DNA of 8,434 bases from an uncultured Collinsella sp. Lineage in GTDB: Bacteria > Actinomycetota > Coriobacteriia > Coriobacteriales > Coriobacteriaceae. The notes under the pieces were generated by a model. It was not told the DNA's origin. It searched no databases and saw only the letters and a program-made list of their open reading frames with translations. Position numbers and translations under genes: made by a program. Location of the stretch: assembly GCA_902494855.1 (NCBI GenBank), contig CABUVC010000063.1:1-8434 (forward strand). Direction: 5' to 3'. Positions 1 to 6,505 of the stretch are shown here, piece after piece (positions within the stretch are counted from its first letter, which is position 1; each line of letters begins with the position of its first letter).

Positions 1-1230
1 CTTGCCCAGCAGGACCGCGTCGTTCTTTTTACTCGTTCCCTCAATGAGCGCCGGAACCACAGTATGAAGCTCACCCTGGTTATACTCGTGTGCCGTGGTC
101 TCGATAACCTTAACCAGACGGTTGAAACGCTCGAGAATAACCTCATGCGGCGTAGGATCGTCAATCTCGGCGGCCGGGGTACCGGCGCGCTTGGAATAGA
201 TGAAGGTATAGGCCTGAGCATAGCGGACCGTCTCGGCAAGTGAGAGCGTCTGCTCAAAGTCTTCTTCAGTCTCACCCGGGAAGCCAACGATAATGTCGGT
301 CGAGAGCGCGATATCGGGCATGCGGTTGCGAATGCGATCGACAAGGCCCAGATAGTCCTCGCGTGTATAACGGCGATTCATCTCTTTGAGGATCCGCGTC
401 GAACCTGACTGGACGGCCAAGTGCAGCTGCGGCATAACGGCAGGCGTCTCGGCCATGGCGTCGATGGTCTCGGGCAACAGGTCCTTGGGATGCGAAGACG
501 TAAAGAAGATGCGCTCCACGCCCGTATCGCCCACGGCACGCAGCAGATCGGCAAAACGCGGCTTGCCAAACAGATCGCGACCATATGAGTTAACGTTTTG
601 GCCCAGCAGCGTAATCTCACGCACGCCCTGGCGCACCAAACCGGTCACCTCGTCGACAATCTCCTCGAAGGGGCGGCTCTTTTCGCGACCGCGTACGTAC
701 GGCACGATGCAATAGGTGCAGAAATTATTGCAGCCTGTCATGATGGGCACCCAGGCGTGATACTGGGTCTCGCGATGCCACGGCATGCTCATGGCGTCCG
801 TATCCTCATGCTCATTGGTGCGGATATGACGCTTACCATCAAGGAACGCCTCGGCAATGAGCTCGGCCACATGTGCAATGGAATGCGTGCCAAAGATGAC
901 ATTGACGTTATCGACGTTGGTGAGCAGGCCCTCGCCATCGCGCTGCGCGATGCAACCGCCAACGGCAACCACGCGCTTGCCCGAAGGCGAAGGCGGCAGG
1001 CTTTTGCAGGAATTGCACTGACCGTACAGGCGAGTATCGGCGGCCTCGCGCACGCAGCACGTCATGAAGACAACGATATCGGCATGCGCGGGATCGAGCG
1101 CCATGAGGCAGCCATACGAATCAAGCAGACCGCTCACACGCTCGGAGTCGTGCTGATTCATCTGGCAGCCAAAGGTGCGGATATAGTAGGTTTTACCGGC
1201 AAGAATATCGCGTACGGAACGCTGGTCCAT
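1..1230 (-). CDS. miaB: tRNA-2-methylthio-N6-dimethylallyladenosine synthase MiaB (3' end cut by window)
   Basis: Radical-SAM methylthiotransferase that adds a methylthio group to C2 of N6-isopentenyl-A37 in tRNAs reading UNN codons. Reading the minus strand from 1230 gives 410 codons without a stop; the last few dozen residues, with most of the TRAM domain, lie beyond base 1. The N-terminal UPF0004 domain has its three cluster cysteines in TFGCQMN (about C22), MTCC (C58) and GGCIAQ (C93). The radical-SAM CxxxCxxC motif is in TGCNNFCTYCIVPYVRGRE (C167, C171, C174). Further family marks are HLAVQSGS and DIIVGFPGETEEDF. Two in-frame ATGs exist, at 1236 and 1230. AGGA at 1240-1243 is 9 bases from the second but only 3 from the first, so 1230 is preferred. 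The gene starts 45 bases after the spoVS stop and is probably the last gene seen of the rny unit. Three extra cysteines follow the second cluster cysteine (see findings). RimO is excluded by the MiaB-type VPYVRGRE sequence. Confidence 0.96.
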   Translation of the reverse strand, partial: MDQRSVRDILAGKTYYIRTFGCQMNQHDSERVSGLLDSYGCLMALDPAHADIVVFMTCCVREAADTRLYGQCNSCKSLPPSPSGKRVVAVGGCIAQRDGEGLLTNVDNVNVIFGTHSIAHVAELIAEAFLDGKRHIRTNEHEDTDAMSMPWHRETQYHAWVPIMTGCNNFCTYCIVPYVRGREKSRPFEEIVDEVTGLVRQGVREITLLGQNVNSYGRDLFGKPRFADLLRAVGDTGVERIFFTSSHPKDLLPETIDAMAETPAVMPQLHLAVQSGSTRILKEMNRRYTREDYLGLVDRIRNRMPDIALSTDIIVGFPGETEEDFEQTLSLAETVRYAQAYTFIYSKRAGTPAAEIDDPTPHEVILERFNRLVKVIETTAHEYNQGELHTVVPALIEGTSKKNDAVLLGK

Positions 1231-1275
1231 GTGCATAAGTCCTAACGATGGGGAGCGAAACAAGGCAAGCAGAAG

Positions 1276-1593
1276 CTATGCCACAGGCTTAACATCATCC
1301 ATGACGACGTTATCCATAGCAGCTCGATTGATCTGGTGAACGTAGATAGAAAGGCGGATGGCCGTGCGCGACTCCCCGTTAATGAGGATGTCGGAGAACA
1401 CGGGCGCGCAGGAAATATCAAAACCGGTTGGAATCAAAAAACCGCGCGCGATAGCAACGGCCTTAATAGCCTGGTTGACGGCACCGGCGCCGACACACTG
1501 GATGTTGACGGGTACACCATCCTTGACCATGCCGGCGATGGCGCCGGCAACGGACGCGGGCGATGATTTGCTTGATACCTTCAGGCAATCCAT
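1276..1593 (-). CDS. spoVS: Stage V sporulation protein S family (SpoVS, Alba-like fold)
   Basis: Small protein of the SpoVS family. In Bacillus, SpoVS influences spore coat/cortex formation and septation; structures of family members show an Alba-like fold typical of nucleic-acid binding. The start MDCLKVSSKSSPASVAGAIAG matches the usual N-terminus (MEILKVSAKSSPNSVAGAL in Bacillus, from memory). The core GAGAVNQAIKAVAIARGFL, about residues 36-54, is diagnostic. The chosen ATG at 1593 has AGGAG seven bases upstream. The frame stays open to a GTG at 1668 touching the previous gene's stop, but those 25 extra residues have no family likeness and no ribosome site, so they are dropped. The result is 105 residues against about 86 in Bacillus; the extra ones form a C-terminal tail after residue 85. 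The upstream neighbour is the GHKL ATPase gene (74-base gap with a palindrome) and the downstream one is miaB. The family also occurs in non-sporulating bacteria, so a spore role should not be assumed here. Confidence 0.93.
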   Translation of the reverse strand: MDCLKVSSKSSPASVAGAIAGMVKDGVPVNIQCVGAGAVNQAIKAVAIARGFLIPTGFDISCAPVFSDILINGESRTAIRLSIYVHQINRAAMDNVVMDDVKPVA

Positions 1594-1643
1594 GAAGAAA
1601 CTCCTGCATTTAAAAGTACGTTTTAACTGCAATAACTGTATCG

Positions 1644-1661
1644 TACCGAGTGGACTCGGTA
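1644..1661 (-). repeat. Perfect inverted repeat between the ATPase gene and spoVS
   Basis: Two 8-base arms, TACCGAGT and ACTCGGTA, are separated by two bases, all within the short gap upstream of spoVS. In the minus-strand transcript this can form a 7-bp stem with a UCCA loop. No U-tract follows (the transcript continues CGATACAG), so it does not look like an intrinsic terminator. It could be an operator or a structured element in the intercistronic RNA. The symmetry is seen directly; any function is a guess. Confidence 0.5.
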
Positions 1662-1667
1662 AAGGCA

Positions 1668-2753
1668 CTATTCCTCTTTGGCAAGATCAAAGGTCACGGT
1701 GATTCGATCACGCGAAACACGGATCTTTGGGTCGCCGCAAAGGTTGAGATAGTACCGGGTGGCAAGGTCATTAAAGTCGCGTTCCACAGCGCGCGAAAAC
1801 TGTGCCATGTCATCCTTGGCAATACGTAGCCCGCGACGATCCTTCGCGAGATCGACAGGAGCCGGCGCATGCGAGGACGAATCACGCTCGCGCAGCAGAC
1901 GCGCGGTCACACCGCGAACGGGCTTAATCTGCCCTGCCAAAATGCGATGGGCCGTGCGCTCGGACATCTCAAGACCCAAACCCGAACAAATACGGATAAA
2001 GTCCTCGGCATCAGAAGCAAGGCCTAAACGATCGACAACCGGAAGCTCGCTCTCGTCATCAATGAACAGGAGACGAGACGTATCGAGCCGACTTGACGCT
2101 TGAGCATAAAGGGTCGCGGCAATCTCAGACGGAGAACCGAGATAGACATCGCAACCACGCAACTCCTCGAGCGCAAACTCACAAGCAGCGCGAATAATAT
2201 TATGTGGACCGCGAGCGCAGACATAACGTCCGTCCTCATCCTTGACGGCCTGGGGCCAGCTGGACTGATCGGCACGCTCACTGAGGCGGTCGGCCGCAAC
2301 GCTCACCTTAAAGGCTGAACCAAGATTGACGCCGGACGTGACCATACGGGCCTCGTCGGTGTTCTGCTTAATCGAAAACAATGCCATGCCACGACCGTGA
2401 ACGCCCCAACGGTCCATCTTCATGCTCTCGAGCTTGGAGGTAACGCGGGCATCAAAGATTCGCTCTTGCATATCCTGCGGAACGCCAGAACCGTTATCCA
2501 GAAAGACAAGCGTGCGGACGCCATCTTCCTTGGTCGTGGCGAGATAGACCTTGTCGGCGCCGGCATCGCGAGCATTACGGAGCATTTCGATGACGATGTC
2601 CTCGACATGCTGGATGTCGTGCTTAGCCTGGCGCCGCTCGGCCTCCGAAACGCGGAGGCGGACATACCCCTCGCCAAGGTTCTCCTCGACACGAAGGTTG
2701 CCCTCCCCCGACATCGACGCGATAAATGAGATGAGCTCGTTCGCGTCGCTCAT
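1668..2753 (-). CDS. Uncharacterised GHKL/HATPase-fold ATP-binding protein in the rny-spoVS unit
   Basis: A 361-residue soluble protein with a GHKL (Bergerat-fold) nucleotide-binding domain in its first about 150 residues. The N box is EMLRNARDAGA (E56, N60, D63). The G1 box is DNGSGVP (D86, G88, G90). The G2 box is GVHGRGMALFSI (G117, G120, G122), preceded by FDARVTSKLESMKMDRW. This order resembles MutL/Hsp90-type or HATPase_c_3 proteins more than a sensor kinase. No phospho-accepting histidine domain, membrane segment or MutL transducer domain is recognisable. The C-terminal about 200 residues match nothing I can name. The ATG lies one base after the rny stop (TAACATG) with no good ribosome site, so translation is probably coupled to rny. 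In Bacillus the comparable position next to rny is held by ymdB, so this may be a lineage-specific partner or replacement. I recall similar proteins annotated only as ATP-binding protein in Clostridia, which I cannot check. ATP binding is well supported; the cellular role is unknown. Confidence 0.85.
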   Translation of the reverse strand: MSDANELISFIASMSGEGNLRVEENLGEGYVRLRVSEAERRQAKHDIQHVEDIVIEMLRNARDAGADKVYLATTKEDGVRTLVFLDNGSGVPQDMQERIFDARVTSKLESMKMDRWGVHGRGMALFSIKQNTDEARMVTSGVNLGSAFKVSVAADRLSERADQSSWPQAVKDEDGRYVCARGPHNIIRAACEFALEELRGCDVYLGSPSEIAATLYAQASSRLDTSRLLFIDDESELPVVDRLGLASDAEDFIRICSGLGLEMSERTAHRILAGQIKPVRGVTARLLRERDSSSHAPAPVDLAKDRRGLRIAKDDMAQFSRAVERDFNDLATRYYLNLCGDPKIRVSRDRITVTFDLAKEE

Positions 2754-2754
2754 G

Positions 2755-4305
2755 TTATTTAGCGATATCGACAGCGCGGCTCTCGCGAATCACGACGACG
2801 CGCACCTGACCGGGATACTCCATCTCTTCCTCGATCTGATGGGCGATATCGTGAGCCAGAACCGTGGACTGGGCATCGGAAATCTTGTCCGGCTGGACCA
2901 TGACGTGGACCTCGCGACCGGCCTGCATGGCATAGGTACGTTCGACGCCGTCATGGGAGTTGGCGATCTCCTCGAGCTTCTCAAGACGCTTGATGTAGTT
3001 CTCGGCAGACTCGCGACGGGCACCGGGGCGAGAGGCAGAGACAGCATCAGCGGCCTGCACCAGGACATCGAGTACCGTGTTGGGGTCGACATCGGCATGG
3101 TGAGCCTCAATAGCGTGGACGATAACGGGCTTCTCGCCATAACGGCGGGCAAGCTCGGCGCCGATGACGGCATGCGGGCCCTCGACGTCGTGGTCGATTG
3201 CCTTGCCCAGGTCATGAAGCAGGCCGGCGCGCTTGGCGGTCACAACGTCCAGGCCAAGCTCGGAAGCCATCACGCCGCACAGATCAGAGACCTCGAGGGA
3301 ATGCTGAAGCACGTTCTGACCAAACGAGGTACGGTAGCGCAGGGCACCAAGGGTCTTGACGATCTCGGGGTGCAGATCGTGGATGCCGGTATCGAAGGCA
3401 GCCTGCTCGCCAGCCTCGCGCACGCGCTGCTGAACCAGGTCGGCGGCCTTGTGATACATCTCCTCGATACGGGCAGGGTGAATGCGGCCGTCGGCGATGA
3501 GGTTCTCGAGGGCGACACGGGCGGTCTCACGACGGACCGGGTCGAAGCTCGAAAGAACGACGGTCTCGGGCGTGTCATCGATCACGAGGTTGACGCCGGA
3601 AACCTGCTCGAAGGTCCGGATGTTGCGACCCTCGCGACCGATGATACGGCCCTTGAGGTCATCAGAGGGAATGTGCACGGAGGTAACGGTGACCTCGGCA
3701 GTGTGGTCGGCAGCGCAGCGCTGAATCGCCAGAGACAGAATCTCCTGGGCGGTCTTGTGGCACTCGGCGCGAACCTGCTGCTCGGACTCGCGAATGATCG
3801 TGGCGGCCTCGTGGGTGACCTCGCCGCGAACCTTATCGAGGAGCTCCTTGTGGGCGTCCTCGCGGGTAAGATCGGCGATACGCTCGAGCTCGGAGGTCTG
3901 CTTTGCGCAGAGCTCCTCGAGCTCACGGGAGCGCTTCTCGACCTGACCGGCCTGACTGGACAGCTGATGCTCGCGCTTGTCGAGAGCGTCGTTGCGGCGA
4001 TCGAGGGATTCCTCGCGCTGCATCACGCGGTTCTCGAGCGTACGAATCTCGTTCTTACGCTGCTTGTCCTCGGCCTCGGCGGCCTGCTTGTTCTTGATGA
4101 TCTCCTCTTTAGCCTCGAGTAGAGCCTCTTTTTTGAGGGTCTCGGCCTGACGCTTAGCATCACCGATCAGGGACTCAGCCTGTGCGTGTGCCGACTGGAT
4201 TTTTTCGTCGGCCTCGTGAAGACTACCCTGCTTGGCGGTGCGCATGTAGGCAATGGCGGCGATGGCACCCAAAACGATGCCAACGAGCGCTGCGATGATA
4301 GGCAT
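2755..4305 (-). CDS. rny: Ribonuclease Y (membrane-anchored endoribonuclease)
   Basis: Endoribonuclease that starts decay of many mRNAs in Firmicutes and relatives, acting at the inner face of the cytoplasmic membrane. At 516 residues it matches the family length (520 in B. subtilis). Visible domains in order: one N-terminal membrane segment (residues 2-21), a long charged coiled coil (about 25-190), a KH RNA-binding domain (about 205-270) with the GxxG loop in GRIIGREGRN, and an HD metal-dependent hydrolase domain (about 330-425) with H335, the H364-D365 pair in LLHDLGK, HH402-403 and D420. The C-terminal region runs from about 430 to VRVVVIRESRAVDIAK. An in-frame GTG lies at 4311, but AAGGAG sits 5 bases before the ATG at 4305 and would overlap the GTG, so ATG 4305 is the start. 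A clear promoter and a structured leader precede it, giving rny and its followers their own transcription unit. Translation of the next gene appears coupled to it. Confidence 0.97.
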   Translation of the reverse strand: MPIIAALVGIVLGAIAAIAYMRTAKQGSLHEADEKIQSAHAQAESLIGDAKRQAETLKKEALLEAKEEIIKNKQAAEAEDKQRKNEIRTLENRVMQREESLDRRNDALDKREHQLSSQAGQVEKRSRELEELCAKQTSELERIADLTREDAHKELLDKVRGEVTHEAATIIRESEQQVRAECHKTAQEILSLAIQRCAADHTAEVTVTSVHIPSDDLKGRIIGREGRNIRTFEQVSGVNLVIDDTPETVVLSSFDPVRRETARVALENLIADGRIHPARIEEMYHKAADLVQQRVREAGEQAAFDTGIHDLHPEIVKTLGALRYRTSFGQNVLQHSLEVSDLCGVMASELGLDVVTAKRAGLLHDLGKAIDHDVEGPHAVIGAELARRYGEKPVIVHAIEAHHADVDPNTVLDVLVQAADAVSASRPGARRESAENYIKRLEKLEEIANSHDGVERTYAMQAGREVHVMVQPDKISDAQSTVLAHDIAHQIEEEMEYPGQVRVVVIRESRAVDIAK

Positions 4306-4340
4306 GCTCACTCCTTTTTATGGATTCGTTACACAACAAA

Positions 4341-4366
4341 GCGAACCGTCCTTACGAACGGCTCGC
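4341..4366 (-). promoter_or_regulatory. Leader hairpin with GTAA tetraloop upstream of rny
   Basis: In the minus-strand transcript, GCGAGCCGTTC and GGACGGTTCGC pair over 11 bp, with two G-U wobbles, around a GTAA loop of the GNRA class. The tract after it is TTTGTTGTG, an imperfect U-rich run. The hairpin lies 35 bases upstream of the rny start and about 100 bases downstream of the predicted transcription start. It could be a leaky terminator/attenuator or a stability element; RNase E in E. coli controls its own leader, and a similar logic is conceivable for RNase Y. The pairing is seen in the sequence; the function is inferred. Confidence 0.55.
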
Positions 4367-4427
4367 GACATTTGAGTAATATGGGCGCAGCTTATGCGGG
4401 TCGGATACAGATAAACATATAAACAAA

Positions 4428-4442
4428 CTCATCACAGATGAG
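4428..4442 (-). repeat. Small inverted repeat in the rny leader
   Basis: CTCATC and GATGAG form a perfect 6-bp stem around a TGT loop in the transcript, followed by a T-rich stretch (TTTGTTTATATGTTT). It begins about 22 bases after the predicted start of the rny transcript. It is short and weak, so it may be a chance palindrome or a small leader structure. Confidence 0.3.
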
Positions 4443-4471
4443 CACATATCACAAAGCAAATGACGCTGTTT

Positions 4472-4500
4472 ATCGTACGTTGAACCACAACAACTGTCAA
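4472..4500 (-). promoter_or_regulatory. Sigma-70/A-type promoter for the rny unit
   Basis: On the minus strand, TTGACA (4495-4500, consensus -35) is followed by a 17-base spacer and TACGAT (4472-4477, close to the TATAAT -10). Transcription should start near 4463-4466, giving an rny leader of about 160 bases. The rest of the 257-base gap between recX and rny holds the two hairpins listed separately; no convincing terminator for recX was seen, so read-through from recA-recX may add to expression. Confidence 0.8.
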
Positions 4501-4562
4501 ATAAATGCCCCCAACACGGCGGCTAAAACGCGGTGAACGGCAGGGCCACAAAACGCATACGC

Positions 4563-5255
4563 CTAAACCGCACATTCCTCACGTTCGGCATCGAGACGTG
4601 CCTTAACGGCATCGGCGGCGATGTGATACGAGAAGCCCTTGCCCATCAAAAACCGAACCAGTTTTTCGAATCCGCGCGTCTCTGGAACACGCCGCTTGGC
4701 GAGCAGGGCTGACGCACGCGCCAAATCGTCTTCGACGGCAAAATAATCCTCGGGATAACCGGGAATGTCATCGAGCACGACATGACGGCGCTTGAGCTCG
4801 GTCTCGATTTTACGCTGTCCCCAACCGCGCCGCTTGCGTTCCTCGATAAAGTACGAGCAAAAGCGGTTCTCGTCTAAAAAGCGATACTCGGTGGCGCGCT
4901 CGACGGCGAAATCGATCGCGGACTGGTGAAAGCCGTAGCGTGCCAACTTGTCACGGACCTCACCCGTCGCATGGTCGCGTCGCGATAGCATCTCGGTCAC
5001 CATGGTAAGTGCACATTTACGCTCGATGAGCTGCACCGCTTCACGAAAGTTATCCCAATCACAGGGAAGATCGGGGCGATTTTTGACATACAGGCGCGCG
5101 ACCCGCACGGGAATCCAAATGGACCGCTCAAAACCGCCCTCAAGCTCACAATCGATATGTGCGCAAGGCTTTTTGGACGCATACCCGCTCGAGAACGAGG
5201 AGGCCGCCTTCTTATCGGGAAAGACGACCGTGGCCTCGGTTACCGTATACGACAT
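4563..5255 (-). CDS. recX: Regulatory protein RecX
   Basis: RecX binds the groove of the RecA nucleoprotein filament and limits its growth and its ATPase and coprotease activities. The protein has 230 residues. The RecX three-helix repeats occupy about residues 80-225. The central, best conserved part reads YGFHQSAIDFAVERATEY followed by RFLDENRFCSYFIEERKRRGWG and KIETELKRRHV (about 107-159). The last repeat is near ASALLAKRRV...FLMGKGFSYHIAADAVKA. The first about 75 residues precede the repeats and have no recognised domain; some RecX proteins have such extensions. The ATG at 5255 is 11 bases after the recA stop with only a weak ribosome site, so translational coupling to recA is likely and output would follow SOS induction. 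The stop is TAG at 4563-4565. Confidence 0.92.
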   Translation of the reverse strand: MSYTVTEATVVFPDKKAASSFSSGYASKKPCAHIDCELEGGFERSIWIPVRVARLYVKNRPDLPCDWDNFREAVQLIERKCALTMVTEMLSRRDHATGEVRDKLARYGFHQSAIDFAVERATEYRFLDENRFCSYFIEERKRRGWGQRKIETELKRRHVVLDDIPGYPEDYFAVEDDLARASALLAKRRVPETRGFEKLVRFLMGKGFSYHIAADAVKARLDAEREECAV

Positions 5256-5266
5256 GAGCGTAACCG

Positions 5267-6415
5267 CTACTCGTCGTCATCATCGAGCATGGCGGAACCA
5301 TCGATGGCGTAAAGCTCGTCAAACTCCTCAGGCGCAGGCTGATCGGTCAGCTCGACCTCGGACGGAGCATCGTCATCAAACTCAAGCCCGCAGGCAAGGC
5401 GGACCTTATGCTCAATCTCGTCGGCGCAATCGGGGTGTTCGCGCAGGAACGCCTTGGCGGCCTCGCGACCGTTGCCGAGCTTGTCCTCGCCATAGGCAAA
5501 CCAGGAGCCCATCTTCTTGCAAATGCCGCACTCGACAGCCATGTCCAGAATCGAGCCCTCCTTAGAGATGCCCGTACCGTACATGATGTCGAACTCAGCA
5601 GAACGGAACGGAGCTGCCACCTTGTTCTTAACGACCTTGGCGCGCACGCGGTTACCGATAACCTCATCCTTAAGCTTAATGCTGTCGATGCGGCGAATGT
5701 CGATACGCACCGAAGAGAAGAACTTAAGGGCGCGGCCGCCCGTCGTGGTCTCGGGGTTGCCGAACATGACGCCGATCTTCTCTCGCAGCTGGTTAATGAA
5801 GATGCATGTCGTGTTGGACTTGGACAGCGAGCCGGCGAGCTTGCGGAGCGCCTGACTCATCAGGCGAGCCTGAAGACCGACCGTAGTGTCGCCGATTTCT
5901 CCCTCGATCTCGGCACGCGGGGTCAGCGCGGCGACGGAGTCGACAACGATGGCATCGATGGCACCAGAACGCACAAGCATGTCAACGATTTCGAGCGCCT
6001 GCTCACCCGTATCGGGCTGGGAAATGAGCACCTCGTCGATATCCACGCCGATGCGCGCAGCATACGTGGGATCGAGCGCGTGCTCAGCATCGATAAATGC
6101 CACAACGCCACCCATTGCCTGGGCCTCGGCCAAGATCTCGAGCGAAAGCGTCGTCTTACCGGAGGACTCGGGACCGTAGATCTCGACGATTCGGCCGCGC
6201 GGCACACCGCCGATACCCAGAGCGGCATCGAGTGCCAGAGCTCCCGTAGGGATGGCCTCGACCTCGAGCTCGGGGCCACCGTCGCCGTACCTCATGATGG
6301 AACCCTGGCCGAATTTCTTCTCGATCTCGGCCTTGGTGGTGGCGATCATCTCATCGCGCTCTTTACCCGTCGTGCGAGCATGAACGGTACGTACGGGACC
6401 TGAATTCTTGGCCAT
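5267..6415 (-). CDS. recA: Recombinase RecA
   Basis: ATP-dependent DNA strand-exchange protein; its filament on single-stranded DNA also triggers LexA self-cleavage. It has 382 residues. Visible are FGQGSIMRYGDG (35-46), Walker A GPESSGKT (81-88), the catalytic Glu in FIDAEHALDP (E111, equal to E. coli E96), Walker B IVVDS (156-160), and the L2/DNA-binding region INQLREKIGVMFGNPETTTGG (from 207). The C-terminal domain ends in a strongly acidic tail (DDDDE), as in other RecAs, where it restrains DNA binding. About 15 more N-terminal residues than in E. coli precede the core. The frame opens further to 6436, but AGGAGG lies 7 bases before the ATG at 6415, and MAKNSG is a typical RecA beginning. 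No intein is present; the core is uninterrupted. The promoter carries a perfect LexA box, so expression should be SOS-induced. recX follows after 11 bases. Confidence 0.98.
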   Translation of the reverse strand: MAKNSGPVRTVHARTTGKERDEMIATTKAEIEKKFGQGSIMRYGDGGPELEVEAIPTGALALDAALGIGGVPRGRIVEIYGPESSGKTTLSLEILAEAQAMGGVVAFIDAEHALDPTYAARIGVDIDEVLISQPDTGEQALEIVDMLVRSGAIDAIVVDSVAALTPRAEIEGEIGDTTVGLQARLMSQALRKLAGSLSKSNTTCIFINQLREKIGVMFGNPETTTGGRALKFFSSVRIDIRRIDSIKLKDEVIGNRVRAKVVKNKVAAPFRSAEFDIMYGTGISKEGSILDMAVECGICKKMGSWFAYGEDKLGNGREAAKAFLREHPDCADEIEHKVRLACGLEFDDDAPSEVELTDQPAPEEFDELYAIDGSAMLDDDDE

Positions 6416-6445
6416 GAATAGCCCTCCTCTTAACAACCTGCATCG

Positions 6446-6474
6446 ATAATAAACGAACGGCTGTTCGTGGTCAA
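6446..6474 (-). promoter_or_regulatory. recA promoter
   Basis: On the minus strand, TTGACC (6469-6474) and TATTAT (6446-6451) are separated by exactly 17 bases. Both hexamers are one mismatch from the sigma-70/A consensus. The transcript should begin near 6438-6440, about 24 bases before the recA start, leaving just enough leader for the AGGAGG ribosome site. The spacer is filled by the LexA box. Confidence 0.88.
6453..6468. promoter_or_regulatory. LexA binding site (SOS box)
   Basis: ACGAAC-GGCT-GTTCGT is a perfect 16-base palindrome that fits the Gram-positive/actinobacterial LexA consensus CGAAC-N4-GTTCG. It lies entirely inside the recA promoter spacer, so bound LexA would occlude RNA polymerase and be released on DNA damage. 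No lexA gene is in the window; its presence in the genome is assumed from the site. Confidence 0.92.
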
Positions 6475-6505
6475 CCGTTCAGGCCAATCATATGCAGGCA
6501 GTCTT

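Noticed and set aside
1231..1278. SpoVS and MiaB are in the same reading frame, hinting at a stop-codon read-through fusion
   Set aside because: A normal TAG ends spoVS, the intervening bases encode nothing recognisable, and miaB has its own AGGA and start. One in three gene pairs share frame by chance.
1594..1668. N-terminal extension of SpoVS from a GTG at 1668
   Set aside because: The 25 added residues have no family likeness, and a strong AGGAG site sits correctly before ATG 1593.
2551..4122. A 523-codon open frame on the plus strand opposite rny and the start of the ATPase gene
   Set aside because: It is rich in Leu/Gly/Val low-complexity translation with no domain, and lies antisense to a clear RNase Y with intact KH and HD domains. 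Long antisense frames are common opposite GC-rich genes.
4501..4562. GC-rich stretch after recX as a terminator
   Set aside because: No stable stem followed by a U-tract could be drawn; pairings are short and interrupted.
5408..6403. A 331-codon open frame on the plus strand opposite recA
   Set aside because: It mirrors the recA coding frame, has no recognisable motifs and no ribosome site; recA itself is unquestionable.
5267..6415. Possible intein in RecA, as seen in some actinobacteria
   Set aside because: The RecA core is continuous from Walker A through L2 with normal spacing.
6471..6480. Second LexA half-site (GTTC at 6477-6480) beside the SOS box
   Set aside because: No GAAC lies four bases upstream, so it does not form a box.
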